Source: Pelobates cultripes (taxonomy: Eukaryota > Chordata > Amphibia > Anura > Pelobatidae). Taken from it: a stretch of DNA of 64,000 nt. Both the position numbers and the translations under genes were made by a program. The notes below the pieces were generated by a model, which ran no database searches, had not been told where the DNA came from, and saw only the letters and a list, made by a program, of their open reading frames with translations. The first letter of the stretch is position 1. Every line of letters begins with the position of its first letter. This document shows, piece after piece, positions 10,400 to 21,506 of the stretch. The stretch is taken from positions 114,454,021 to 114,518,020 of the forward strand of contig OW240921.1 in assembly GCA_933207985.1 (NCBI GenBank). The letters run 5' to 3'.

Positions 10400-11580
10400 C
10401 TCAATGTAGTTACCTTTCTTACTGAACCTCAGGCTCAGTCCCTACATGAGCCGATAAATGTAGAAGACATTTTCAAGGCAATTAAAGCAATGCCACAAGG
10501 AAAGTCACGATGTCGAATGGATTTACTTCTCTTTATTATACAGCATTTTCACATCATACAGCCACATCTTCTTTCTCTTTTCGGTTCTTGTATGTATAAC
10601 GGCACAGTGTCAAAGAAATGTTGATTGCCCATATTGTAGCTTTACCAAAGCCTGGAAAGTCTCCAACTCAATGTTCTAATTTACATCCTATATCCCTTCT
10701 GGACCTTGACTACAACATTTATGCTACAATTTCGGCAACTTGTTTATCTCCTTTACTTCCAATTTTGAAAAAGAATGAACAGGTGGGATTTATAGGGGAA
10801 TGTCAAGCTTCAGATGCCACTCATAAAATCATAAATGAGATTTAGGTGGCTGGGAATTCTAAGGCCGAACACCTTCTCTTGTCACTTGATGCAGAGAAGG
10901 CATTCAATCATCTCCATTGGGGTTTTCTGTTCCAAGTTTTGGAGAAATTTGATTTGCCATATAGATTCATAAAATCTGTTATGGCTCTATATTCTAACTC
11001 TACATCAGTTTTACGCATTTCTGGTTCAATGTCACAATAATTTACAATCAGTAATGGCTGTACATTTTGGCCTTAGAACCCTTGGCACATAAGATTCAAA
11101 TGAATTTAGTTATTATTGAAGTCTCTATGCCTAATTTTGTTCCACAAAAGTTTGTTCATTTTGGAGATGACATTCTTATAGCTTTAACTAATCCTACTCA
11201 TTTCCTACCCAACCTTAAGGAGGCGCTTATTTTTTATGGGAAGGTCTCCTATCATAAAGGGAACTCGAAAAAAATCACAGGCCCTATCTATTAGCATATC
11301 GAAATTACAATTATCTCAACTCAAAGTTCCATACAAGTTTGACTGGAGGTTGACTTATATTTATATACATTTGAAACATGTATGGGAGCAGATCAGAGGA
11401 GATATGGAAAGGTGTGGAAGAATAGAACTATCCTGGCTTCGTTGTAATGCCTCATTTAAAATTATGACATTCCCACGGTTCCTATATATGTTTAGAACTA
11501 TCCCCCTTCCCTTCCCCCCCCCTTTATTAAAAGATATGCAATCATATATTGTCACATTCATACATGCTCATAAAAAACTA
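10400..11580 (+). pseudogene. L1-type LINE ORF2 (reverse transcriptase) fragment
   Basis: The plus strand gives IVALPKPGKSPTQCSNLHPI and SLLDLDYNIYATI, then VGFIGECQASDATHKIINEI, then LLLSLDAEKAFNHLHWGFLF. These are the fingers and motif A region (the D of SLDAEKAF) of an L1/Tx1-type reverse transcriptase. After further shifts come QLKVPYKF and SFKIMTFPRFLYMFRTIPLP, the region downstream of the palm. The YADD motif is not recoverable. Several stops and frameshifts interrupt it. The endonuclease domain is missing (5' truncation). The sequence after about 11516 has been tandemly amplified. Confidence 0.75.
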
Positions 11581-11810
11581 AGTTATCTTAACTATGCTAT
11601 ATATATATGTCCCCCCCCCTTTATTAAAAGATATGCAATCATATATTATCACATTCATACATGCTCATAAAAAACTAAGATATCTTAACTATGCTATATA
11701 TATGTCCCCCACTCTTTATTAAAATATCTCCAATCATATATTATCACATTCTTTCATGCTCATAAAAAAAACTAAGTTATCTTAACTATGCTATATATAT
11801 GTGGAACTCC
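11516..11810. repeat. Three tandem copies of a 95-97-bp unit
   Basis: The block CTTTATTAAAAGATATGCAA ... ACTATGCTATATATATGT starts at about 11521, 11618 and 11713. The first unit is the end of the L1 ORF2 reading frame (LLKDMQSYIVTFIHAHKKLS), so part of a dead LINE was locally amplified. Confidence 0.85.
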
Positions 11811-12119
11811 CTTTCCTTCACTGTTAGACACTCACCCAGGCTCCACTCCTTCAAATAATCGCTAAAAATTCACTTCTTTACAAAAGCGTATTGATCAAAC
11901 TGTTAATAGCTTCCAACTGATTCCTCTCTACAACTGTCATTACTTCACTAATACTATCCTTACATTTTGTGTCACTTTACCCCACTCCCTCTAGCAAGCA
12001 AGCTCATTGAACAGGACCCTCAACCCCTCTGTTCCTGTGTGTTCAACTTGTCTGGTTACAATGACATGTTTGTTAGTGCATCCACCATAAAGCGCTGCAG
12101 AATTAGTGGGTGCTATATA

Positions 12120-12170
<51 letters not shown>

Positions 12171-12175
12171 GAAGA
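11808..12175 (+). mobile_element. L2/CR1-clade LINE 3' tail ending in (AAT)n
   Basis: The sequence TGGAACTCCC...CTCACCC...TTCACTTCTTTA encodes the end of a LINE ORF2. It is followed by CCCCACTCCCTCTAGCA...CAACCCCTCTGTTCCTGTGTG and the end CATAAAGCGCTGCAGAAT...GCTATATAAAT(AAT)n. The same tail occurs at 25625-26070 and, inverted, at 61215-61430, which establishes it as one LINE family. The terminal trinucleotide tract spans about 12118-12172. Confidence 0.7.
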
Positions 12176-12597
12176 GGATGGCTGACTGAGAATAAAACCA
12201 AGAATAATTTTAAAATGAAATTAAATAGAGGTAGATATTAATATCTAGGACATTTGGAATTAAGTTGGATTTGATTCAAATTCATAATGAGTTAAATTAG
12301 AAATTCTCAGGTTCTTACTTTCATTTTTTTGTTGTTTATTTATTTATTTAATTTGAATTGTAGCACTCTTCTAATCAATTTTACGATACTAAGGAAGAGT
12401 AGGTTGACCCTTTCCAAGGGAGAGGAGAAAGAGGGAAAAGGAAGGGGAACTTTGTATCTTTGTACTATTCAAATATTGTTCACCTATATTTTCTAAAATT
12501 TGAATGTTTTTAATGAATAATGTATCATATAGATGCATTGTTATATTTTTTTTTATATATACATACCTAAATCAAATTATTTGGAAAGCAGATATTG
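12176..12597. other. No gene recognised
   Basis: AT-rich sequence with a purine-rich patch at 12415-12450. It may be the untranslated tail of the interrupted L1, but I cannot prove that. Confidence 0.4.
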
Positions 12598-12664
12598 TGG
12601 ACTACATCTCCCATAATATTATGCTGGCATTATGGCTTTAAGAGCATTATGGCAAATGTAGTCC
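12598..12664. repeat. Imperfect hairpin (GGACTACATYTCCCATAAT type)
   Basis: The arms GGACTACATCTCCCATAAT and ATTATGGCAAATGTAGTCC face each other around about 29 bases. The ACTACATTTCCC motif recurs at 51244. This is typical of short non-autonomous DNA transposon ends. Confidence 0.6.
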
Positions 12665-12806
12665 GTAACATTTAGATTACCGAAGCTTACTAACCCCTGA
12701 TCTATAGGATGCCAACATTTTCAATGGTGCTGCTAAGCAAAATATATACTAATAAATAATGTGAAATGAGTGTTGCATTCAGGGTGAACATGCTTATAAT
12801 CTAAAG

Positions 12807-12916
12807 CAGACCTGGGCAAACTCTAGATTCCCAGGTGTCTTAGAGGTGCAAATTCCATGATGCTTTCCATTCTAATCATTTACACAATCTTGGGGTCTGC
12901 TTATTGCCTAGCCCTG
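12807..12916. mobile_element. Short hAT MITE (110 bp)
   Basis: The termini CAGACCTGGGCAAACT and, on the other strand, CAGGGCTAGGCA are hAT-like. It is flanked by ATCTAAAG (12799-12806) and GTCTAAAG (12917-12924), an 8-bp duplication with one difference. It has no coding capacity. Confidence 0.7.
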
Positions 12917-12924
12917 GTCTAAAG

Positions 12925-13567
12925 CAATAGGTAATTATTAAACATATTACACTATATCAAGATGGATTTTCAGGCCCACCGCACCTATTTAGCTATATAC
13001 AAAATTCTTGCAATTTATACATACCATAACAGTAGCATAGGAAGGTGTGGTGAAGCTAGAGTTGGTAGAATAGTAGATGATGATAACATTTTATAGAGTG
13101 GATTGAAAACATTTGTGAGTTTGTGATTGGACAGTGACAAAAAGTCTGGATAGGATTAGAAGGGGAGGGCTTGCAAAGGCTGCAGACAAGAGAACTCATA
13201 AGAAAGCACTCAGGAGGCTAATTAATGTTCATAATTGCCACTTTATCATTTTATTTTTAAGTAGCTTTCATATTAGCACATGAACAGTATCACCATTTCA
13301 GCCCTTGTCCTCACTGGGACTTTTCTCAAGATAGTTGCAAATACAACATACTTACATTAAAATAGGCACCCAAATCCAAAACAAAAGAGAGGGTGATGAC
13401 ACCTCACACGTGATCTCAAGTCAAGAACAGGTAAGGAACTAAAGAAACCACAACCAAGCCTCTACTTGATGCAATGTGTATGGATAACACCCAGCTGAAA
13501 CCAACATACATGGAATAGTGAAGAATATTAAAAAATAAATAAATATATATATATATATATATATTAA
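12925..13567. other. No gene recognised
   Basis: AT-rich sequence. Near 13297-13345 there is a decayed AGTCCCAGTGAG...GAAAT motif (minus strand) that may be another worn hammerhead, but the core is broken. Confidence 0.4.
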
Positions 13568-13748
13568 ATAGAGAAAAGCAGGCTGCACTCACGGACTTAA
13601 AGATTCAAAAAATTGTGTTTTATTCCATCAAAAAGTAGAAGATAATTGACGTTTCGGTCCACACAGGGACCTTCCTCAGGATCAAGTGATATATAAAACA
13701 CAATTTTTTGAATCTTTAAGTCCGTGAGTGCAGCCTGCTTTTCTCTAT
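13568..13748. repeat. Snap-back element, 55-bp arms
   Basis: The arms 13568-13622 and 13694-13748 are complementary almost throughout. They contain GCACTCACGGACTTAAAG on one side and its complement on the other. The 71-base loop carries a hammerhead-like motif on the minus strand. The arm motif GTGAGTGCA recurs in the snap-backs at 42522 and 46489. Confidence 0.75.
13643..13686 (-). ncRNA. Hammerhead ribozyme motif in the snap-back loop
   Basis: On the minus strand the sequence reads TTGATC-CTGAGGA-AGGTCC-CTGTGT-GGACC-GAAAC-GTC-AATTA. The core CTGAGGA and GAAA boxes are complete. Stem II (GGTCC/GGACC) is perfect. Stem III is minimal (AC/GT), the cleavage triplet is GTC, and stem I pairs TGAT with ATTA, with one C-A mismatch next to the site. 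This is the best-preserved hammerhead core in the window. Such motifs are known from Penelope-like elements. Confidence 0.6.
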
Positions 13749-13844
13749 TTGCTACATTTAACATCCCTAAAGGACTGGCACCCGGTGAGCCTCATAAGGC
13801 ACAGTTTATCACATCAAGCGTGCGTGCAAGGAATCTTTGTATCT

Positions 13845-13875
<31 letters not shown>

Positions 13876-13894
13876 CACATCACACCACACAATA

Positions 13895-14105
13895 TTAACA
13901 TAGAAACATAAAAACATAAAAGCATAGAATGTGACAGCAGATAACAATTGTTTGGCCCATCTAGTCTGCCCAATTTTCTAAATACTTCCATTAGTCCCTG
14001 GCTTTATCTTAAGTCTAGGATAGCTTTATGCCTATCCCACACATGCTTAAACTTCCTCACTCTGTTCAGCTGGAAGGCTATTCCACTAGCCTCTGTGTAA
14101 AGTAA
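13895..14105 (-). mobile_element. CR1-type LINE 3' tail
   Basis: The reverse complement ends with the same tail as 3300-3365 (AGACTAGATGGGCCAAACAA ... ACATTCTATG...). It also keeps the end of ORF2 (AGTGGAATAGCCTTCCAGCTG, the W-x-S-L-P-A block). It is 5' truncated. Confidence 0.7.
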
Positions 14106-14339
14106 TATTTCCTGAAAGCCGAGACTTAGACAGCTGCAGAGGTGAAGAGCCTCCTGCCCCTTCCTGCTGCACAGTGATGGAAAGACCCGTGTGGGAGATC
14201 AAAAGATCTCCCTGACCGGGTCTGTGTGCATGTAAGGGGCCCAGGCTTGTGGGGTCCTCAGGTGACCTGGGCCCCTTACAAGTAGCCCCCAACTGGCCCA
14301 TGGTTGCCGGGGTTGCAGCTTCCTCAGCACAGCCACCCT

Positions 14340-15320
14340 CCCTACACAAATTCCTCCTGCATCCCTGACAGACCCCTCCCTCCCCTGCACAGGTCCCCTC
14401 TCCCCCTCTCTCCCTGACAGTCCCCCTCTCTCCCGTCTACAGATCCCCTTTACCCCTCCTTCCCTGCAAAGATCATTTCTCCCCTGCCTCCTTCATAGCC
14501 CCCCTCCAACCCCTGCACAGATCCTCCCTCCCCCTCTCACATGCCCAGATCCCCTCTCTCCCTCCCTCCCCAACAGATCCCCTCTCCCCTTCCTCCCTGA
14601 CATTCCCCCTCCCTCCCCTGCATAAATACCCTCTCCCCGTCTCCCCTGCACAGATCCACTTTTTTCCTCCCTCCCCTATACAGATCATCCCCCCTGCTTC
14701 CTGACATGCACCCTTCCCTCCCCTGCACATATCCCCTCTCCCCCTGTCTCCCCTGCACAGATCCACTCTTTTCCTCCCTCCCCTATACAGATCATCTACC
14801 TCAGCCCTACTGACAGTCCCCCTCCCTACCCTGCACAGAACCCCCCTCCCCCCCCCCCCCCTGTGTACAGATGCTCTCCCCCCCCTGCCTTTCTGTGACC
14901 CAGTCCCCCTCCCTCCCCCTGCACAGATACCCTCTCCCTCTCCCCTGCACAGATCCCCTCTTTCCCTCCCCTGTACAGATCCTCTCCCCTTGCCTTCCTG
15001 ACAGTCCCCCTCTCTCCCCTGCACAGATTCCCTCTCCCCCTCTCTCCCCCTCACAGGTACCCTCTCCTCTCCAAATTTCCTCTCTCCCCTCCCTCTCCTA
15101 TACAAATCCCCTGCCTCCCTGACAGTCCCCCTCCTTCCCCTGCACAGATCCCCTCTCCTCCCCACCATCCCCTGTTCAGATACCCTCTCCCCCTGCCTCC
15201 CCTGCACCCTGACAGTTCTCCTCCCTCCCCTGCACAGACCCCCCTTACCCTCTCTCCCCTACACAGACCCCTTCCTCCCTGTACTCTGACAGTCCCCCTC
15301 CTTCTCCAGCAAGTCCCCCT
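14340..15320. repeat. C-rich minisatellite, ~50-bp units
   Basis: About twenty degenerate units of the type CCCTGCACAGATCCCCTCTC followed by a CTCCCTGACAGTCCCCCTC-like half are present. The long Arg/Gly-rich minus-strand frames here (up to 244 residues) are by-products of the repeat. The preceding 14140-14340 contains a palindrome around GGAGATCAAAAGATCTCC like that of the hAT copies at 7.0 and 41.2 kb. Confidence 0.8.
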
Positions 15321-15353
15321 CATATATACTGAAGCGCTTCAGTAACAATAATT

Positions 15354-16600
15354 GTTTAAAGGAACACTCTGCCCAAATGGGCAACCCTCCCCCATAAAAT
15401 CACTGTTTAATAGATATGCCCCCAATGAATTACATGCATGAATTTTTCAGCGTGTATGTAGCGGAGTTCCCTGTACCCCATCTGGGTACCTGCACCAAGG
15501 ACCGCTTCATAGCTGGAACAGGGGAAAACCTCAGCGCCTCTGCATCAGTTGCCGTGGCCTGACTGGGGTTCTCCTGGAGCGTCTCCGCCCTGGAACAGGA
15601 TAGGGGACTAGTTCTATTCCCTCCCAGGGACTGGAAGACACACAGTCATGGGAGCTCTAGTCCTTACACGGTCTTCCCCCGCTGAATCCTCCACGAGCTG
15701 GAACACGATGCTGAGCAGTGAATCTAGCCCTTCCCCTCTCAGTAACTAGACGACACATAGTTCTGGGAGTGCAACCAATTTTAATAAGCCAAACTTGGCC
15801 TTTTATGCACAGACCCCAGCAGAAGGTTCTCCATTGTATTTAGCACAAGCCCCTCCCAGGAATCTCTGGGCCGGGAAGATAATTGTATTCAAGACCGGTA
15901 AGCTAATTATCTCCCAGGGAGCCAATCACAAAAATATAAAAACATAAAAGTACCCACCAAATAGCCCTGATCTGAGCACCCAAGTTCTTCAAATAGCACT
16001 TAGATCAATGCAGTGTAGGGAAAACGCTGTTAAAGTTCTGACAGGCCACATACATGGCCTTTTGCTGAACATAGTTCCAGGTGCTTTTTCCAGTCAATTT
16101 TCAGGAGCTCCTGTGGCCGCAATATGGTGTGCTCTGCCTGGCTCTTAGGTAGCTTTTGTTCCCCTTAGTCTCAGGCACCTTCCGTCCAAAAAGCAATCTC
16201 CTGGTGAATTTTAAAACCGCAAACCAAGTTGTGCGGAAAACCGCACAGTCACCTCATGCCAAAAACAGTTCCATAACATTTGTGGCTAAGTCCCGCTGAG
16301 GTGACTGTGAACCCATGAAGTCCTCATGACGAAATTAGTTCCATAGCGGTCACGTGGGTTTGGTTCATGCGAGGCCACCTGAGAGCTAGCATTTGTTTCA
16401 TTCACACGAATTGAAAGTGCAGAGCCAGGGGCACCCAGTGAAAGCTACTAATGATGGCTGGGCAGGGTAGTTCCCAAACGGTGTCCCATACCTGGACCAG
16501 GAGTCCATGGCAAACGTACGTGGGAAGGAGCGTTTGACACAATGTATATCTTAAAAGAGCTTGAAAAGGTTGTAAACTGTTTGGGGCTAGAGGCATTGAG
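15354..16600. other. TTAA-type MITE end followed by LTR-like non-coding sequence
   Basis: TTAAAGGAACACTCTG at 15357 is a T2-type terminus without a partner. The following 1.1 kb has no coding frame. On the minus strand it contains a TATA-like GTGCATAAAAGGCC (around 15800-15815) and looks like a retroelement LTR, but no TG...CA ends or duplications could be fixed. Confidence 0.3.
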
Positions 16601-16734
16601 TACTTAAAATAGGTATGTCTGAAGCCACGGATGCCGCAACTGCACCAGACACGAAGTGGGTTGAGATAGGGACGGCAAACTCAGAGGCAGCCCCGGGCAG
16701 CAAATGCTCTAGCTACGCTGCTGGTTACATAGCT

Positions 16735-17247
16735 GAAAGAGCCATGCATCCACCAAGTTCAGCCTCTCTCACATCTGGTTTTGCTTTTGATCCAAAAGAA
16801 GGCAAAAAACAGTTTGAAGTGCTTCCAATTTTAAAACAAACAATGATAAAGTTCTTTCTTGACCCCAGAATGGCAGTCAGATCTCTTCTTGGATCAAGAA
16901 GCTCTTACCCCACAAATTAAAAACGATATGGCTGAATATTATGTTTTTACATGTATTCATCCAGTTGCTGTTTAAATATCCGTACAGACTCTTCAGGCAG
17001 AGAATTCCACATCCTAATTGTTCTTACTGTAAAAAAAAAAAAAAAAAACCTTTACTTTGCCTAAGACTAAATCTCTATAGCATTTCCCAAACCATTCTTG
17101 TGTGTTGTTATCTCCAATTCACTACCATTTAAGGTGTAAGTTGCTTGTGCTTTCTATACCCTTAAATGCATAACCTTCCCAGTGCCCCAATATATCTATA
17201 TACTTCTGCAGCAAAGTAATATCTTGCTCACATTGTATTATTTAGAG
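16735..17247 (-). mobile_element. CR1-type LINE 3' part (interrupted)
   Basis: On the minus strand this is the tail and ORF2 end of a CR1. It has CAAGTTCAGCCTCTCTCACA, TTTTGATCCAAAAGAAGGCA and the tail block CAGGCAGAGAATTCCACATCC, all shared with 20685-21140 and 62480-62760. It stops exactly where the hAT element begins and resumes at 18764. Confidence 0.75.
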
Positions 17248-17475
17248 CATGGGTCGTCAACCTGGTCCCTACCGCCCACTAGTGGGCGTTTTAGGATTCC
17301 AGGTGGGCGGTAGGGATTTCTGAGGCTAAATCCTCTTTTTAAGAGGATTTCTCCTTTTGGGCGGGCGCGAGCGGCTCTGCATGCGCAAGTCTTCAGTGAC
17401 CGGCAGGAGGAAGCGCTCCCTCCTGCCAGGCCACCTTCTGGACCCCCCGGCATGGCAGAGTTCTAATCAGTCGCG

Positions 17476-17621
17476 GCGAGGGAGCTCTAACCTCTCTGCT
17501 CTGCTCCCTCGCGCGATGTTTGCTGATGCCGCGGGAGCCGGAATATGATGTCATATTCCGGCTCCCGGCATCCGTAGACAGTCCGCGAGGGAGCAGAGCA
17601 GAGAGGTTAGAGCTCCCTCGC
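17476..17621. repeat. Compound palindrome inside the hAT element
   Basis: The outer arms 17476-17513 and 17584-17621 (38 bases, GCGAGGGAGCTCTAACC...) are complementary. Inside lie a second pair of arms, GGGAGCCGGAATATGA and TCATATTCCGGCTCCC, around a two-base centre. Confidence 0.85.
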
Positions 17622-18035
17622 TGCGTCTGATTAGCCGCCCGCCTAAGTGAAGCCCCACTGGACCCCAGGGACAGATCCACACCAGCTCTCCAGGTAGGGA
17701 GGCTGGGTGGATATTTAATATTAATAATTTGTGTGTATATGTGTTTGTCTCTAAGTGTATGTGTGTGTGTCTGTAAGTGTATGTGTGTGTGTCTGTAAGT
17801 GTATGTGTGTGTGTCTGTAAGTGTATGTGTGTGTGTGTGTGTGTCTGTGTCTGTAAGTATATGTGTCTGTGTCTGTAAGTGTATGTGTCTGTGTCTGTAA
17901 GTGTATGTGTGTCTGTGGGTCTGTCTGTGTATGTGTGAGTGTCTGTAAGTGCATGTGTGAGTATGTGTATATTTGTGTGTATGTGTTTCTATGTGAGTGT
18001 GTGTGTGTGTGTGTGTGTATGTGTTTGTCTGTGAG

Positions 18036-18215
18036 CAGAGTACTTGTAGAATAGAAGAAAGAAGGTGCAGAGTACTTGTAGAATAGAAGAAAGAAGGTGC
18101 AGAGTACTTGTAGAATAGGAGAAAGAAGGAGTAGAGTACTTCTAGTATAGGGAAAGAAGGAGTAGAGTACTTCTAGTATAGAGGAAAGAAGGAGTAGAGT
18201 ACTTGTAAAAAAGGA
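18036..18215. repeat. Minisatellite, ~32-bp units
   Basis: About five units of GCAGAGTACTTGTAGAATAG-AAGAAAGAAGGT and variants are present, directly after the GT microsatellite. It lies inside the hAT element. Confidence 0.85.
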
Positions 18216-18385
18216 GAAGGAAAGAAAAGGAAAAGGAGAGAATTGTTGTTGACTAATAATAGTAAGTGGGCTACCTAGCTCAGCCTTCCTATTGGCCATT
18301 GCTATAAGGAAGGTTAAAAAATAGAAAAAAGGGGAAAAAGGTGGGAAGGGGAATTGAGGAGGGAGAGGAGGGGAGCTGACGCACA

Positions 18386-18516
18386 GATGAGAAATCATTT
18401 TATGAGCAAACAAAGAAGTCTTCCGATTATCACTGAAAGAGGAGACCTTCGTTTGTTCCTTATGAAAATCGAACCAGATATCAAATATTTAGTCTCGCAG
18501 CATCAACCTCTAGTAA
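18386..18516 (+). pseudogene. hAT transposase C-terminal remnant
   Basis: The frame reads GDLRLFLMKIEPDIKYLVSQ followed by HQPLVK. This resembles the extreme C-terminus of ZBED/SCAND3-type hAT transposases, which end in similar DLRL...I-P-x-I-x-x-L-V-x-x-x-Q motifs. Only this tail survives. The rest of the transposase, including the catalytic residues, has been lost. Confidence 0.5.
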
Positions 18517-18763
18517 AGGTAAGTTCAATTTACTTTATTGCTTCCTCATTAAACTTTATAAAGTTAAAAACATTATAAACATGCATAAAGTAGAAATAAA
18601 AAGATAAATGTACGTTCATTTATGTATTTTTTAAAACACCCTCCTTTCTAAAAAATATTCCGCGCTTGCGCGAAAACTGGTGGGCGGTAAGGAAATTTTT
18701 CCATCAAGAAAGATGCATTAGTGGGCGGTAAGTGGAAAAAGGTTGACTACCACTGATTTAGAG

Positions 18764-18856
18764 TTTTATGTCATCTGCAAACACTGAAACAAGACTTTCA
18801 ATGCCTATTTCAAGATTATATACATATATAGTTAATACAATGTTAAACAAAAATCT
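18764..18856 (-). mobile_element. CR1 LINE, continuation after the hAT insertion
   Basis: The reverse complement reads LEIGIESLVSVFADDIKL, the palm of a CR1 reverse transcriptase including the catalytic F-A-D-D box. It is collinear with 16735-17247 and with the copy at 63420-63500. Confidence 0.75.
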
Positions 18857-19140
18857 GCACATCAGTCAAGCCATAAAACTTGCTTTTTTTCCCCACAGGA
18901 ATCACACATTTGCAGTGATGTTACCGCAAAGGATTCTGGGTGGGCATTCACAAATTAGTTCAACAAAGAATAAAATGTTTGCCTCATTCCATTTTAAACA
19001 TCGATTCCTTTGAGTCTGTGTTTGCTGTATACAACAGCTTTAAAACACAATTTAGTAAAAGATGCAAAGTCGGTTAACCACTCATTGACAGCTGTTTCAT
19101 TGTTAATGCAAATCATCAGCATGAGTCACAGGTGCCTCAT
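18857..19140. repeat. Dispersed repeat, copy 1
   Basis: Blocks such as GATTCTGGGTGG, GAATAAAATGTTTGCCTCAT, GCTGTATACAACAGCTTT and GCATTAACAATGAAACAGCT (the last on the other strand) recur in reverse orientation at 46770-47040. The family is unknown to me. Confidence 0.7.
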
Positions 19141-20684
19141 CCCAGGGCCCTATTTAACCTTATACTGCAGAGAGTCCCAGATGGAATTTTCCCCCACAAG
19201 TAAGTGGGTTCATATCATAAGAGCAGACATTAGGCTGTTAGAATAGGATCTGCCAAGATGGGGTGCATTGATCATATAACGTAACTAAACCCCCATTATT
19301 TTTGCCTAGATTAGGTGTTTTTGAAAAAACGAATGAAATCTGTCAACATTGAAGTTGCTGTTTAGTGGATAAGTGAGTGCGCTGGATCATGTGTAGTGTG
19401 TGTGTGTGTGTGTGTGTTTATATATATATATATATGAAACCGGGGGCTGCACTCACCTGAAAATGCATAAATGGGGTGCTGCTGGGGCCAGGGAGTCAGG
19501 AGAAGGGACACACATAGAAGGGGGGAGGAGAGAGAGATATTTCCAACATTCAAATACCATCACTGCACATGAACACACCTCTGCATTCAATCGCCATTAC
19601 CCCCAAAACACCTGTGCATTCAAACACACACATTCTACACAAACACATCCCTGCATTCAAATGCACACATTACTCACACACATCCCAGCATTCCAACTCC
19701 AACACTACACATATCTTTTATTGTTATAAGAAAGAAAGAAATTACAGGTTGTTCTTTGTGCTTGCTCTTTTACTTGTTTGGGCACGTGTGTGTTTAAAAT
19801 GTATGCATTTTGCCTTCCATAGCAATTTCAGTGGATAGTCTGGCCCTCCAGAACAAAAGAGTCTGACACCTCTGGCTTAGATAGTGTGGTCATAACTAGA
19901 AATAATAGTTATTTTTAATTATTGCAAAATGTAACAGAATGTATTACTTCTATTCTTCAAGTTTCACTATTCGCAGTCAGCTTTATATCATTTATATCCA
20001 TGTTTCAGGAGATTGATTTTATGATGGAGTGAATTTTCCTAAATCATAAGAATTTGTAATGAGAGAATGCACTAATTGTTTTATCTATGGCATTTCATTT
20101 TAGACTGCACATTTGTACCACTTCATGGATTCCTTCTGCTGTTGGATCCCTTTGGGATCTTTTGTGTATGTCAGGTATAACATGCCCTGGAATTTTAGGG
20201 GTTAAGGACCAGACGTTATTTCTTCAGATCTTTCCTCTAAGGGGAAATTTAAAATGTGATTACTGAAATTTGATTAATTCAATTTACTCTAATTAACCCT
20301 ATAATATTGATTGGTGGGTGTCCTTTGCAAGTATTTTAGCTGCCAGTAGAAGGTCTCTTCAGTTCTCAGACTCTTCTAGTATGTTTACACTTTCTCTTGA
20401 TGCTAGAATAACAAGAAAAGTCCAGAACATTACGATCCACTATTTATGGAGTGTTCTAATGTACAAAGAATACTCTTTGGGATTCTTGGGACTGTCCAGC
20501 TAATATGAGACTTTAAGCTGTTTAATCGCTTTGTGTAATATAAAAATTAAGCTTGTATGTGACAAGTATCTCATCACTGTACTTAGTTTCTTATCGGTTA
20601 TGTCCATTACTGCGGTTTCCATAATATAATGTCTGTAAATTAGTTCTGGCATTGCTGTTCTTATCTTTACCGATGTTTACATAG
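19141..20684. other. No gene recognised
   Basis: It contains a (GT)n(TA)n microsatellite at 19397-19435 and AC-rich text at 19560-19720. The remainder is AT-rich without motifs. The short frames here lack any family signature. Confidence 0.5.
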
Positions 20685-21140
20685 ATACATACATAGGAAG
20701 AAAAACACAATCCATCAAGTTCAGCCTTTCTCTCATCTGTTTTTGCTGTTGATCCAAAAGAAGGCAAAAAAAACAGACTGAAAGCCCAGTATGGCAGCTA
20801 GATATCTCCTTGGATCAAGAAGGTATTACCCCAAAAATTTAAAATTATACTCCTGAATATTATGTTTTTTGCTAGTATTCATCCAGTTGCTACTAAAACA
20901 TATGTGCAGGCTCTGATAAAACCCCCTCTTTATGCAGAGAATTCCACATCCTTATTGTTCTTACCGTTAAAAAAAACTCTTTCCTTTGCCTTAGACCAAA
21001 TTTCCTTTATTCCAGTCTAAATGCATGACCTTGTGCTATCATATCCCATCTGAGATGTTATTTTTTCAAACTAAAGCGGGTTAAGTTTTTTTTAACCTTT
21101 TTAAGTATGTCGCATTCCTTTCATTCATTTTGTAGCCAGC
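20685..21140 (-). mobile_element. CR1-type LINE 3' end
   Basis: It shows the same blocks as the other CR1 tails: CCATCAAGTTCAGCCTTTCT, GATCCAAAAGAAGGCAAAAA, ATTCATCCAGTTGCT and TATGCAGAGAATTCCACATCC. It is oriented on the minus strand, 5' truncated and non-coding in practice. Confidence 0.75.
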
Positions 21141-21506
21141 CTCTGCACTCCGATAAAGCAGGTGGTAAAATGACTTGTAAATGTCCATCTTTTCTGATCT
21201 ACAATGGAACGTCTTTAATTAGTATCTCAAAACAAGGTCACCTTAAGTATGTGATTTTTATTTTCATTAGTGCAACATAATATTTTCAGTAATGTCTGTT
21301 TTCATCATGTATTCTATGAAACTGGTTACAACTTTTCATTTTGTGTTTAGCCTATTACATATTACCTACTGATAAATATTAAAACTATCATTTTAGAGGG
21401 GGTGTGGGTAACCGCGGAGAGCAATGGATGCATAATCCTTTAGCTCAGGCTCACAATCTGATGCCATCCTGACAATCTGAGCACATATATAGACAACAAA
21501 GGCGAC

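Larger units (their letters stand above)
17248..18755 (+). mobile_element. hAT element with exact 8-bp target duplication
   Basis: The left terminus CATGGGTCGTCAACCT pairs with the right terminus AGGTTGACTACCACTG. On both sides lies ATTTAGAG (17240-17247 and 18756-18763), an exact 8-bp duplication typical of hAT elements. The interior holds subterminal GTGGGCGGTA repeats, a GC-rich compound palindrome (17476-17621), GT-rich DNA (17740-18030), a 33-bp minisatellite (18036-18215) and a small transposase remnant. It is non-autonomous. Confidence 0.9.

Noticed and set aside
13297..13345. Possible hammerhead on the minus strand (TTGAGAAAAGTCCC...GAAAT)
   Set aside because: Stem II is interrupted by an insertion and stem III cannot be placed.
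14473..15323. Arg/Gly-rich minus-strand frame of 244 residues and neighbours
   Set aside because: Product of a C-rich minisatellite; the repeat period explains the amino-acid pattern.
17751..18413. 220-residue minus-strand frame rich in Thr/His/Tyr
   Set aside because: Encoded by the GT microsatellite inside a hAT element.
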